12,895 nucleotides of DNA from SG8-4 sp964598225 (GTDB lineage Bacteria; Planctomycetota; Phycisphaerae; Sedimentisphaerales; Anaerobacaceae), in the NCBI GenBank assembly GCA_964598225.1, contig CAZRBG010000105.1:1-12895 (forward strand), written 5' to 3'. A program made the translations under genes and the position numbers. Each line of letters opens with the position of its first letter. The first letter of the stretch is position 1. Of this stretch, positions 1 to 7,250 are shown one piece after another. The notes beneath the pieces are model-generated. The model searched no databases and had not been told where the DNA came from. It was given only the letters and a program-made list of their open reading frames with translations.

Positions 1-2
1 CG

Positions 3-257
3 GCTCCGAACTTAGGTCGGAAAAAATCTCATCCACAACATTTGACAATAGCTCGGATTTTCTATACCAGTGTTGCAGAAATAGAAAGGAATCCTCTCGC
101 TTGGAGAAAAGTATATAAAGACTTCAGACGGTGTTTATTGAAGAGATTTCCCTATGCTGTTTATTACACCGCTGCAAAGAAAGATATCCTCATTTATGGC
201 GTAATTCACGGAGCACGTAACACCGTTTTCACGAAAACACTTCTGGGAAATAGATAG
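3..257 (+). CDS. RelE/ParE-family toxin, C-terminal part (5' end outside window)
   Basis: The frame is open to the left edge of the window and ends at TAG 255-257. The C-terminal half carries the ParE/RelE signature: 'ERNPLAWRKV', then a basic stretch (FRRCLLKRFPY), 'AVYY' and 'ILIYGVIHGARN', matching the family pattern of NP...R...FPY.i.Y....i.I..V.H..R. Proteins of this family are small mRNA-cleaving or gyrase-poisoning toxins paired with an antitoxin that usually lies just upstream, here outside the window. The stretch between 'NLGRK' near the edge and 'ERNP' is longer than usual and does not look like the family's second helix, so the N-terminal portion may be frame-damaged. An internal TTG at 42 is the only start candidate I saw, and I doubt it is genuine. 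No partner is seen downstream. The family call is fairly secure; intactness is unknown. Confidence 0.6.
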   Translation, partial: APNLGRKKSHPQHLTIARIFYTSVAEIERNPLAWRKVYKDFRRCLLKRFPYAVYYTAAKKDILIYGVIHGARNTVFTKTLLGNR

Positions 258-344
258 AAGAAGTAATCTTGAATCCAAGGCAGATCAAGTCGCGGCGAGC
301 GAATCCCGGACCACGTAGGGCTTGGAGTAGCTCAGATAGTCAAT

Positions 345-408
345 AGAGACGGTCATACGGTGGTACAGTGATACAGTTTGACAGTGATACAGTCACACAG
401 TCACACAG
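345..408 (+). repeat. Degenerate 8-bp tandem repeat array, left flank of the four-helix-bundle gene
   Basis: Six clean octamers lie back to back at 361-408: TGGTACAG, TGATACAG, TTTGACAG, TGATACAG, TCACACAG, TCACACAG. They are preceded by the weaker units TCATACGG (353-360) and AGAGACGG (345-352). The consensus is TNNNACRG. The array is followed by an A-run (409-414) and then directly by the ATG of the next gene, so there is no normal ribosome-binding site. A related array with the same 8-bp period follows that gene. The 258-344 stretch before the array holds nothing I recognise. Confidence 0.85.
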
Positions 409-414
409 AAAAAA

Positions 415-795
415 ATGGCACTTGTGAAAGACTATGAAGAATTGGACGCCTATCTGCTGGCCTTGGAGTTGCAGAAGGAGATATACGAACTAACCAAACG
501 TTTTCCGAATGAAGAAAGATATTCGTTAACCGATCAGATTCGTCGTTGTTCACGCTCAATAGGAGCGAACATTGCCGAGGCTTGGGGAAAAAGGCGATAC
601 AAAGCTCATTTCATCAGCAAATTGACGGATGCCGATGGAGAGCAGTTGGAAACGCGTCATTGGCTGAAAACAGCTCTTAAATGCGGTTATATAATGACAG
701 AAGAACATCAGAAGCTGACCTCCAGATGTCATCAAATAGGCCAAAAATTAGGCCGTATGATGGCAGACGCCGATAAATGGTGCGCACGATTTTAA
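415..795 (+). CDS. Four-helix bundle protein (23S rRNA intervening-sequence protein family)
   Basis: This 126-residue protein fits the four-helix-bundle/S23 family, which is typically 110-130 residues. The order is an N-terminal 'DYEELDAYLLALELQKEIYELTKRFP', then 'RYSLTDQIRRCSRSIGANIAEAWGKR' (family hallmark L..Qi.rA..SI..NIAEG), then helices containing 'GEQLETRHWL' and a final long helix. Relatives are encoded in rRNA intervening sequences, beside diversity-generating retroelements (Avd), and as solo genes of unknown function; they form oligomeric barrels that can bind nucleic acid. The GEG-type 'NIAEG' glycine is replaced by Ala ('NIAEA'). The gene sits between two 8-bp repeat arrays, its ATG immediately follows the left array plus an A-run, and its TAA (793-795) is the first three bases of the right array. 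This suggests gene and arrays form one unit that was dropped into the glycan locus. No reverse transcriptase or rRNA is nearby. Its function here is not known. Confidence 0.88.
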   Translation: MALVKDYEELDAYLLALELQKEIYELTKRFPNEERYSLTDQIRRCSRSIGANIAEAWGKRRYKAHFISKLTDADGEQLETRHWLKTALKCGYIMTEEHQKLTSRCHQIGQKLGRMMADADKWCARF

Positions 796-888
796 ACCGG
801 TGATACGGTGATACAGTTGTACGGTGATACTGTCGCACCGTCACACTGTAAAACCGTCAAACCGTCACACTGTCACACCGTAAAACTG
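793..888 (+). repeat. Degenerate 8-bp tandem repeat array, right flank of the four-helix-bundle gene
   Basis: Twelve consecutive octamers run from 793: TAAACCGG, TGATACGG, TGATACAG, TTGTACGG, TGATACTG, TCGCACCG, TCACACTG, TAAAACCG, TCAAACCG, TCACACTG, TCACACCG, TAAAACTG. The consensus is TNANACNG, the same period and nearly the same unit as the array at 345-408. As in the left array, TGATAC-type units come first and TCACAC-type units later. The array contains the stop codon of the gene before it and ends 3 bases before the likely ATG of the next gene. It is open in the frame upstream of that ATG and would add an artefactual PSHC/TVK-type extension if an upstream start were used. Confidence 0.88.
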
Positions 889-891
889 ACC

Positions 892-2307
892 ATGAGTCTT
901 CGTCACATAGCTTTGTATATAGTCGTTGCCGGCCTTGCAATCTACGCTTGGAAGGACTGGTTCAAGAGCCTCTGCGGCCTGATTCTGCTTACGGCTGTAA
1001 TCGAGCACGCGAGCATGCCCAAGAGCATTATGGGCATCCAGGGACTGAATCCGTGGAATGTACTGTTTGGCATAATATTCCTGGCGTGGTTGGCAGCGCG
1101 GCGCAGGGAAGGTTTAAGCTGGGATATGCCGCGACATATCAACATCATGTTGTTGTTGTATTTGGGTATAATCTTCATTGGATTTGTCCGCTTGGTTTTA
1201 GATCGCAGTCACATAAATGTTCCTCTAAAGAGTCTTATTAGCGACGAGCTGATTAACACGATCAAGTGGGCTCTTCCAGGCGTGTTACTATTTGACGGAT
1301 GCAGAACTCGCCGGAGGCTAATAGCGGCGATTGTCTGTCTGCTCGTCATGTATTTAGGTGTGGCCGTTATGGTCATCAAATACCTGCCAATTGAAGCGGC
1401 TTATCGATATAGCGATGCCGTTCATCGAACACGTCTCAAGCTCGACAGAACGATAGGATATCATTCATGCGATATCTCCCCGTTTCTTGCCGGGGCATTC
1501 TGGGCCCTTGTTGCCTGCTCACAATTATTGAAAAAGCGTTTGTGGCGGTTCCTTTCGCTGTTGCCGGCGGGAATTATAGCACTGGGCCAGGCTCTTTCCG
1601 GTGGTAGAGCAGGCTATGTTGCCTGGGCGGGAACCGGATTTATTATGTGCGCATTGAAATGGCGAAAGACTCTTCTTCTCGCTCCGGTCATTCTAATGTT
1701 GTTTCCTGTCTTGCTTCCTGGTCCGACTGAGAGGATGTTGCAGGGTTTCGGTCAGACCGACGTCGCGGGGCAAGAAACAATAGACACCAAATCTGTAACA
1801 TCCGGCCGATTGCTGATTTGGCCTTACGTCATTGAAAAGATCGGCGAATCTCCTGTGGTCGGTTATGGCAGATTGGCCATGAAACGCACGGGACTTGCGG
1901 ACTGGCTCTGGACGAATCTGCGTCAGAGTTTTCCGCACGCTCACAACATGTACCTGGATTGCCTTCTCGATAATGGCATTCTTGGATCGCTATTGATTTT
2001 TATGTTCTGGGCAGTTGTTTTGGTACATGCCGCAAGACTTTTCAGAAATCATGATCGCCTGTGTTCGGCGGTAGGTGGTCTTACCCTTGCTTTAATGGTA
2101 TCCCAGTTGATTGCCGGTCTCGGTTCGCAATTTGTCTATCCTCGCGCGAGCACGCTTGGGATGTGGGCGGCTATTTTTCTGATGCTGCGAGTCCATGTCG
2201 AACAGCGGTATACAGCGTCTGCAAATGTCGCGTTTGAAAATCAACAAGTAGAGAACCTGCTTCAATTACAAGAGACGTCGGAACGCCCGGCCTATTCTTC
2301 GATATAG
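892..2307 (+). CDS. O-antigen ligase / Wzy-like polymerase family membrane protein
   Basis: This 471-residue polytopic membrane protein has about ten to twelve hydrophobic segments and the Wzy_C/WaaL-type core. That core comprises 'SGGRAGY' (residues 236-242, the conserved S-R-G element), the periplasmic-loop motif 'SGRLLIWPYVIEKIGESPVVGYG' region (304-326), 'PHAHNMYL' (348-355, with the family's H-N pair) and 'LLDNGILG' (358-365). Such proteins join undecaprenyl-linked glycan units to each other or to a lipid/protein acceptor on the outer face of the inner membrane; polymerase and ligase cannot be told apart from sequence. I chose ATG 892 because the frame upstream (from 808) is made of the 8-bp repeat array. 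No clear Shine-Dalgarno is visible. The soluble tail after residue 438 is polar and variable. Its place at the head of the locus, followed by methyltransferase and flippase genes, fits export and assembly. Confidence 0.88.
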   Translation: MSLRHIALYIVVAGLAIYAWKDWFKSLCGLILLTAVIEHASMPKSIMGIQGLNPWNVLFGIIFLAWLAARRREGLSWDMPRHINIMLLLYLGIIFIGFVRLVLDRSHINVPLKSLISDELINTIKWALPGVLLFDGCRTRRRLIAAIVCLLVMYLGVAVMVIKYLPIEAAYRYSDAVHRTRLKLDRTIGYHSCDISPFLAGAFWALVACSQLLKKRLWRFLSLLPAGIIALGQALSGGRAGYVAWAGTGFIMCALKWRKTLLLAPVILMLFPVLLPGPTERMLQGFGQTDVAGQETIDTKSVTSGRLLIWPYVIEKIGESPVVGYGRLAMKRTGLADWLWTNLRQSFPHAHNMYLDCLLDNGILGSLLIFMFWAVVLVHAARLFRNHDRLCSAVGGLTLALMVSQLIAGLGSQFVYPRASTLGMWAAIFLMLRVHVEQRYTASANVAFENQQVENLLQLQETSERPAYSSI

Positions 2308-2626
2308 CGATTGGCGCTCAAACACTCTTGGACACCCTGACTACAGCTACTATGAACAATTCAGAAAAAAATATTGCCCAGGAAGCTTCGTTCCATGATG
2401 CCATTTATGAGACTCGCGATGTTGATAGAGACAAGGTAGATAGACTCTTGAATTATGCTTCACCGGCGGGCACTTTCGGTGCCCGTTTGCCTCGGATGGC
2501 CAAAGCCATATCTAAAGCACTTGGTGATGTTCGCGGCAAACGGATTCTCGTATACGGATGTGGAGACGACAACGCAACCCTCTGGTTTGCCAGGCGGCAA
2601 GCGATTGTCGATGCGATTGATGTATC

Positions 2627-2635
2627 GCCCAAGGC
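2627..2635 (+). repeat. Target-site duplication, left copy (GCCCAAGGC)
   Basis: This 9-bp sequence lies immediately left of the insertion sequence and is repeated exactly at 3961-3969 on the other side. A 9-bp duplication is within the range known for IS4-family elements. It encodes part of 'SPKA' in the interrupted methyltransferase. Confidence 0.93.
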
Positions 2636-2650
2636 CACTACTGTCCGGTT
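2636..2650 (+). repeat. IS4-family left terminal inverted repeat
   Basis: CACTACTGTCCGGTT pairs with the repeat at 3946-3960 with one mismatch (position 5). Beyond base 15 the similarity fades. The transposase stop codon (TAA on the minus strand, 2649-2651) starts inside this repeat. Confidence 0.9.
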
Positions 2651-3818
2651 ATAAGTCGAATAACATCAACTGGTTACAAGGATCGACATTTTCAATTGTG
2701 TAACCAGCTTCCATAAGTACTTGTAAAATAGATACTTTCTCGAATAAGGTGACACTCAAAATCTGTAGAATTGTGTAAAGACTCAAATCCAGATTCAATT
2801 GCTTTTTGATTATGGCTACCAGCACATAAACCGAGATGGCAATCCATATCTGTGTCTTCACAGCGTTCTCGGTCGTACCGAAGAAGGCCTTGATACGCAG
2901 GTGTTGTTTGATCCATTTGAAGAACAGTTCCACCTGCCAGCGACATTTGTAAAGATGGGCGATGGTTATCGCTGGCAATGTAAAACAGTTGGTCAAGAAC
3001 ACTAAGTTCTGTTCTGTTTCTTTGTCCACGTAGTGGATGCGCCGAAGTTTTTCGGGATAATCTTTCGCTGGATAAAAGCTCGTCAACACAATGCTCTGAT
3101 CGCACTTCAGGCCGGTCGACTTGTCTATGGGGTGAGAATACAGTCGGCGAAATTGAAAGTTGCCTTTGGCCCGAGTTATGAACAAGGCCAGGCTTTGATG
3201 GAATGTATAAAGACGGCCAAAGTCGAGGTAGCCACGATCCATGATATAGAAGGCGCCTGCTTCCAGAAGGAGGCCGTCGAGGATGTTGACATCGTGCAGG
3301 AGAGCCTCTGTAATGCGTATAAACGAGGGAATGTTGCCCCGTAAGTCTAAAAGTGTGTGAAGCTTTATGCCTGCTTTGTGCTTGCGAAACTTTGCCCACG
3401 GAAAGAGCGACAGACAGAGGTCTATCGTTGTGGAATCGAGTGCATAAACGGTTTGATCCAATTCTACGGCGAACTCTTCTTCGATATAAAGCTCTCTGGC
3501 CACATGAATCAACACTTGGGCAAAGTCCCCATATATTCGCCAATCTCTGTTCTCGTTGGCATCGGCCAACGTGGATTTTGAAATCCGGCTTCGAATTCCC
3601 ATGTGATAGAGTTTGGTCTGCATCGCCCGCAAACAAGCTTCGATGTCTCGTAAACTTTCGCGATACGTCAGTTGAGCGAAGGCCATACACAGGAACTGAT
3701 CCAGGCATGAGAATTTTTGAACCTTGTGATTTCCACGGTATCGTTTGACGCACTTTCTGAAGTCTCGTAGTGGGAGAAAATCCATAATTTGCGAGAAGAC
3801 TGTCCGTCCCGTATTCAT
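2649..3818 (-). CDS. IS4-family transposase with DUF4372-type N-terminus
   Basis: This 389-residue DDE transposase is full length for its group. The N-terminus 'TVFSQIMDFLPLRDF' followed by 'FAQLTYRESLRDIEACL' and 'KLYHMGIRSRISKSTLADANENRDWRIYGDFA' is the DUF4372 plus early DDE region of this IS4 subgroup. Catalytic residues are visible: D128 in 'YALDSTTIDL', D194 in 'YIMDRGYLDF' and E297 in the YREK-type motif 'YKCRWQVELFFKWIKQHL' (Y290, R293, E297, K301). No frameshift or stop is seen, so the enzyme is probably active for cut-and-paste transposition. It runs opposite to all surrounding genes. A second long open frame overlaps it on the same strand (2692-3891), but its R/S/P/H-rich translation is a shadow. 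Confidence 0.95.
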   Translation of the reverse strand: MNTGRTVFSQIMDFLPLRDFRKCVKRYRGNHKVQKFSCLDQFLCMAFAQLTYRESLRDIEACLRAMQTKLYHMGIRSRISKSTLADANENRDWRIYGDFAQVLIHVARELYIEEEFAVELDQTVYALDSTTIDLCLSLFPWAKFRKHKAGIKLHTLLDLRGNIPSFIRITEALLHDVNILDGLLLEAGAFYIMDRGYLDFGRLYTFHQSLALFITRAKGNFQFRRLYSHPIDKSTGLKCDQSIVLTSFYPAKDYPEKLRRIHYVDKETEQNLVFLTNCFTLPAITIAHLYKCRWQVELFFKWIKQHLRIKAFFGTTENAVKTQIWIAISVYVLVAIIKKQLNLDLSLYTILQILSVTLFEKVSILQVLMEAGYTIENVDPCNQLMLFDL

Positions 3819-3945
3819 CGGCCATTTCCTTGATAGTTTTCAAATTGAAATAGCCGGAGTCTATAAGTGGTTTCAAATCGATTACAGCCATTTTCTCTTA
3901 CAACTTAATGCTATCAAAGACGTTAAAACGTTTTTCAAATCAAAC

Positions 3946-3960
3946 AACCGGACAGCAGTG
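3946..3960 (-). repeat. IS4-family right terminal inverted repeat
   Basis: Its reverse complement, CACTGCTGTCCGGTT, matches the left terminal repeat at 14 of 15 positions. The GCCCAAGGC duplication begins at the next base. Confidence 0.9.
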
Positions 3961-3969
3961 GCCCAAGGC
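3961..3969 (+). repeat. Target-site duplication, right copy (GCCCAAGGC)
   Basis: Identical to 2627-2635. The methyltransferase reading frame resumes at 3970, directly after this copy. Confidence 0.93.
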
Positions 3970-4579
3970 AGTAGAAAACCAGCAGAAGATGGCAGAGATG
4001 GCCGGGCTGAACATTAAAGCCATCGTTATGGACGGCAACGATTTAAACCTCTCCTCAGAGACTTATGATGTTGTCTATGGCAATGCGATTTTGCACCACC
4101 TCCAGCTCGATAAAGCCTGTATGGAGATAAAGCGAGTCCTCAAATCCGGCGGCAAGGCCGTTTTTCGCGACAACATGAAAGGAAATGTGTTCTTACAGGC
4201 GTTTCGGCGGGCTACACCTCACTTGAGAACTTCAGACGAGCATCCCTTGGCCACAAAAGACATCAATTTGCTTTCGAAGGACTTTGCAGCGGCAGAAGTT
4301 GACTTCTACATATTCTCCATCCTGCCATACAGGTTTATTGCTCAGACATTGAACCAGGGTGTACTCAAGCGACTTGGATGGAGGATAAGATTTCCTCATC
4401 CAGATTCCTTTTACGCAATAGCCGACCGTGTCGATGCTTGGTTGTTCAAGGTTGTCCCATTCCTTCGTAAACAAGCGTGGCTCTGTCTCATCACACTGAC
4501 AAAGTAGTTAGCAGTACTGAATGACTGAGAGATAACATACAGGCACTTCTGCCAATTTCGCACACACAAAAATAGGTAA

Positions 4580-6208
4580 ATGGAAACAATAGATCCAGGA
4601 CATGAGGATCCGCCAAGGTCCGAAATATCACCGGCCAGACATAAGGAAGAATCGGAAAGAGCGTGTGACTTAACCGGACGCGACCGTATGACGCGGAACG
4701 TCCTGACCAGTTGGGGCGGTCATATGGTAGTAGTCGTCAGCGGTTTCGTAATGCCTCGCCTGATTGACGGCCATCTGGGGCGAAGTTCGCTGGGCGCTTG
4801 GGATTTCGCCTGGTCGCTCGTGACGCACTTTACCCTTATTACGGTCGGATTGAGCGGTGCTATTAGCCGGTTTGTCGCAAAGTTCCGTTCGACGGACGAT
4901 ATGGACGGCGTCAATCGGGCTGTCAACTCATGTTTTTGGCCCTTGATAGTAGCATCTCTGATAATAGGGTGCGCGTCACTTGGCTTAATGGCAGTGATTC
5001 CTCAGCTTCTTTCAGACAGACTATCCGGCCAAGTTGTGGAAGTTCAGTGGGTGGTTCTGCTTTTGGGTGTCGCCATAGCTTTTCAAGTCTCCGGTGGCGC
5101 ATTTGGAGGAATTGTAACAGGCTGTCACCGCTGGGATATCCAGAACGCACTTGTTGCTGGAATGCACATTTTTGACACAGCAGGTATGATCTTGATGCTT
5201 TTGCTGGGCAGGGGGCTTGTGGGCATGGCTTTGGTTATTTTGCTGGGCCAATCAACACGAACATTGGCTCTTTTCATTGGAGTCCGTGCGCTGTTGCCCG
5301 AACTCCGCTTCCATTATTCCTTGGCGCGACTAAAAACCTTCAAGAATATGCTCGGATTTGGAGGAAAGGCGTTGTTGCCCAAGGTAGGTGAAATGGTTTC
5401 TAATCAGACGACGGCTGTGTTGATTGTTGCATATCTGGGCGCGCCCGCCTTGGCGCTGTACGCTCGCCCCAGAAGTCTTCTGAGGCATGTAAGAACACTA
5501 CTAATGAAATTTGCTATGGTGCTGACGCCAACAGCCAGCTCTCTGCAGGCGACCAAGGGAAAAAAAGAAATAGGGGATTTCTTATGCACGGGTATTTCCT
5601 ACGGTTCGGCGATTGCATTACCTGCCGTAGCTACCCTCTCTATTATGGGCGGGCCTCTTCTTCGTCTATGGATGGGGCCGGAGTATGAAATGACTATTCT
5701 TCCCGTCGCTCTCGCACTTGGCCACTTGGCCTTTCTCATCCAAATTCCTGCAGTCTGCATACTCATTGGCCTAAACGCGCATGGTCGTGCAGGCCTTGCA
5801 AATCTCGTTGCGAGTGTGAGTGGTTGCCTTCTCGTGGGTTTTGCTCTTGGTATCATGGACGGAGGGCTGATTGCAGTGGCGTTAGGTCTCGGGGTCGCTT
5901 CGACGATAATTAACGGCATCTACATACCTGTTTATGCGTGTCAAAAGGTGGGCGTGCCACTCAGGAGATATGTTTGGAAAAGCCTGATCTTTCCCGGCAT
6001 ACTTGTGTTACCATTTGGTTGCCCCCTTTTCGTATGCCGGATGGTTTTTGTGGATATGCCGATAGTCTCATTACTGCTTGGTTTGTCCATCGGGGGTATT
6101 TTGCTTATGACTACATACTGGATGTTCCTCATACCTGCGTCCATGAAGATTCGCATCAAAAAGCTGTTCAGACTTAAATGTGTCCATAGTGTGCGGGCTG
6201 TTATCTAA
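4580..6208 (+). CDS. Wzx-like oligosaccharide flippase (polysaccharide biosynthesis/MOP family)
   Basis: This 542-residue membrane protein has a hydrophilic N-terminal tail of about 35 residues and then some 12-14 transmembrane segments spread over the whole length, as in MOP-superfamily flippases. Recognisable family features are the first repeat 'NVLTSWGGHMVVVVSGFVMPRLI', 'GAWDFAWSLVTHFTLITVGLSGAISRFVAKFRS', the second-half opening 'FGGKALLPKVGEMVSNQTTAVLIVAYLG', 'RLWMGPEYE' and a conserved Arg/Lys-rich cytosolic loop. The predicted role is to move undecaprenyl-diphosphate-linked oligosaccharides from the inner to the outer leaflet of the cytoplasmic membrane, before the Wzy/ligase-like protein encoded upstream acts. 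ATG 4580 follows 'TAGGTAA'; ATG 4688 (MTRNV) is a reasonable alternative that would remove the polar tail. It follows the methyltransferase by 72 bp and precedes a sulfotransferase by 34 bp. Confidence 0.87.
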   Translation: METIDPGHEDPPRSEISPARHKEESERACDLTGRDRMTRNVLTSWGGHMVVVVSGFVMPRLIDGHLGRSSLGAWDFAWSLVTHFTLITVGLSGAISRFVAKFRSTDDMDGVNRAVNSCFWPLIVASLIIGCASLGLMAVIPQLLSDRLSGQVVEVQWVVLLLGVAIAFQVSGGAFGGIVTGCHRWDIQNALVAGMHIFDTAGMILMLLLGRGLVGMALVILLGQSTRTLALFIGVRALLPELRFHYSLARLKTFKNMLGFGGKALLPKVGEMVSNQTTAVLIVAYLGAPALALYARPRSLLRHVRTLLMKFAMVLTPTASSLQATKGKKEIGDFLCTGISYGSAIALPAVATLSIMGGPLLRLWMGPEYEMTILPVALALGHLAFLIQIPAVCILIGLNAHGRAGLANLVASVSGCLLVGFALGIMDGGLIAVALGLGVASTIINGIYIPVYACQKVGVPLRRYVWKSLIFPGILVLPFGCPLFVCRMVFVDMPIVSLLLGLSIGGILLMTTYWMFLIPASMKIRIKKLFRLKCVHSVRAVI

Positions 6209-6230
6209 CCTTGAGAATCAGAGGCCAGTT

Positions 6231-6238
6231 GAGAAAGG
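6231..6238 (+). promoter_or_regulatory. Shine-Dalgarno-like site for the first sulfotransferase
   Basis: GAGAAAGG ends 4 bases before ATG 6243. It is one of the few purine-rich sites in this window and decides in favour of ATG 6243 over the upstream ATG 6180, which lies inside the flippase gene and would add a non-family extension. Confidence 0.6.
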
Positions 6239-6242
6239 CGTT

Positions 6243-7181
6243 ATGGAGTCTATTCGCTGGATTTATCTCGCGGCGTTACCGAATTCCGGCTCAACAATAG
6301 CTGCTGCGCTTGCTAATACGCATCCGGACATTGTGTCTCCTGGTGAACTCCGGGGGCCGGGAGGCCGCTTCCATGGGCCGAAAGGGCCGACATGTTCATG
6401 CGGAAAGACCGTGGCGAAGTGCCCATTTTGGTGCAAAGTGGCGGACCAAATGCAGCGTAAAGGTCTTTGGTGGCGACCCGATTACTGGGGGACTATGCAT
6501 CACGTCGGCCAAGAAAAAGCTCCATTGCTGACTAGATTCTTATTCGGCAGGCCCGGTCCATACGCGGTCCGCGACCGCGTATGCGAACACCTGCCTCTCG
6601 TTGGGGCAAAGGTGCGAAATCTGCAGCAGAGGAATTATCGACTGGGACTCTCGACTCTGGTTGTCTCCGGCAAGACCGTGCTTTTTGATACGTCCAAGAC
6701 TCCGGAGCAGATCCCGCGATTAGCAAGGCTGTCGGGGGTGGAGCTTTCTGTAGTTCACTTCATCCGTGATCCTCGTGGCTGGTGCAATTCTCGCAAGAAA
6801 AAGGGATTCGGGCCGATCCATAAGACGGCCGCCGCTTGGGTCAAACGGAATAGATACATCGCACGAGTTTGTAAAGCGGTTGCAGCTTCGAAGACAATCG
6901 TCATTCGTTACGAAGATTTCTGCGAGGATCCTAAAGCGGCCCTGGACAGGCTGTGTGCTCTGGCAGACTTGCCACAAATGTCAATACCGGCCAGTCTAAA
7001 TCCCGCCGACTTTCACATCCTTGGTAACAGAATGCGAAATCTGAATAAGGTGCTGATTCAAGAAGACGTTTCTTGGCGAGACGAGCTCTCTTCCGCCGAG
7101 ATCGCTACCATTGAGAAGAAGACTGCTTCAATAGCGAAGCATTATGGTTATACTTCATCTTTTGGTTCTGTGAGTTCTTAG
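6243..7181 (+). CDS. Sulfotransferase family protein (PAPS-dependent)
   Basis: This 312-residue protein has the sulfotransferase PAPS-binding signatures. They are a P-loop-like 5'-phosphosulfate loop 'LPNSGST' (12-18) after strand 'WIYLAA', a 3'-phosphate site 'FIRDPRGWCNSR' (173-184), 'FDTSKTPEQIPRL' (148-160), 'IRYEDFCEDPKAAL' (221-234) and 'HILGNRMR' (258-265). It also has the two-cysteine-pair element 'CSCGKTVAKCPFW' (51-63), common in bacterial glycan-locus sulfotransferases and suggestive of a metal site or structural disulfides. Predicted reaction: transfer of sulfate from 3'-phosphoadenylylsulfate to a hydroxyl (or amine) of a sugar in the glycan being made. The acceptor cannot be read from sequence. 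The frame is open upstream to 6180, overlapping the flippase, but the family-type N-terminus and the ribosome-binding site support ATG 6243. PAPS-synthesis genes are not in the window. Confidence 0.88.
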   Translation: MESIRWIYLAALPNSGSTIAAALANTHPDIVSPGELRGPGGRFHGPKGPTCSCGKTVAKCPFWCKVADQMQRKGLWWRPDYWGTMHHVGQEKAPLLTRFLFGRPGPYAVRDRVCEHLPLVGAKVRNLQQRNYRLGLSTLVVSGKTVLFDTSKTPEQIPRLARLSGVELSVVHFIRDPRGWCNSRKKKGFGPIHKTAAAWVKRNRYIARVCKAVAASKTIVIRYEDFCEDPKAALDRLCALADLPQMSIPASLNPADFHILGNRMRNLNKVLIQEDVSWRDELSSAEIATIEKKTASIAKHYGYTSSFGSVSS

Positions 7182-7250
7182 TGCGCCAGCAAGAGACTTT
7201 GTCGCTTACAGGAACTCGAGTAACTTCGCGTTAATTCTGACATTGGATTG

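Larger units (their letters stand above)
2636..3960 (-). mobile_element. Complete IS4-family insertion sequence (1325 bp)
   Basis: Both ends are resolved. The left terminal repeat is CACTACTGTCCGGTT (2636-2650); the right end (3946-3960), read on the opposite strand, is CACTGCTGTCCGGTT, matching 14 of 15. Exact 9-bp duplications flank them. The element carries one transposase gene on the minus strand (2649-3818), whose stop codon overlaps the left terminal repeat. About 142 bp lie between the transposase start and the right end, which would hold its promoter. Intact ends, intact transposase and identical duplications all point to a recent insertion. No passenger gene is present. Confidence 0.94.
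2352..4507 (+). pseudogene. Class I SAM-dependent methyltransferase gene, interrupted by an IS4-family element
   Basis: The 5' part (2352-2635) encodes a leader ending in the SAM-binding glycine-rich loop 'VYGCGDDNAT' (about residues 67-76) and the acidic strand end 'DAIDVSPK'. The 3' part (3970-4507) encodes the rest of a Rossmann methyltransferase: 'AVENQQKMAEMAGL', 'DGNDLNL', 'YDVVYGNAILHHL' and 'IKRVLKSGGKAVFRD'. The two parts are separated by a complete insertion sequence. Removing 2636-3960 and one copy of the 9-bp target duplication joins codon 2634-2635 to base 3970 in frame, giving 822 bases (273 residues plus stop) and the natural reading 'IDVSPKAVENQQ'. No other lesion is evident, so the insertion looks recent. 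The intact enzyme would probably methylate a sugar or lipid-linked glycan. As it stands, translation of the 5' part stops at 2652-2654 just inside the element. A TTG at 2328 is an alternative start. The 3' part also has an open frame from 3908 inside the element, but it lacks the SAM site. Confidence 0.9.

Noticed and set aside
42..257. A complete 71-residue toxin starting at TTG 42
   Set aside because: The family needs about 20-30 more N-terminal residues, and the frame is open to the window edge, so it is better described as partial.
415..795. Diversity-generating retroelement accessory protein (Avd)
   Set aside because: The protein family is related, but no reverse transcriptase, template repeat or variable repeat is present in the window.
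793..888. Rho-independent terminator in the repeat array after the four-helix-bundle gene
   Set aside because: Short complementary words (ACGGTG at 821 and CACCGT at 836) arise from the repeat composition. There is no strong stem followed by a T-run.
2692..3891. A 399-codon open frame on the minus strand overlapping the transposase gene in another frame
   Set aside because: It shares almost its whole length with a transposase that has all catalytic motifs. Its translation is rich in R, S, P and H with no recognisable domain, as expected of an out-of-frame shadow.
3908..4507. A free-standing 199-residue methyltransferase starting inside the insertion sequence
   Set aside because: The first 20 or so codons are insertion-sequence DNA and the SAM-binding loop is missing. 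It is the 3' half of the interrupted gene.
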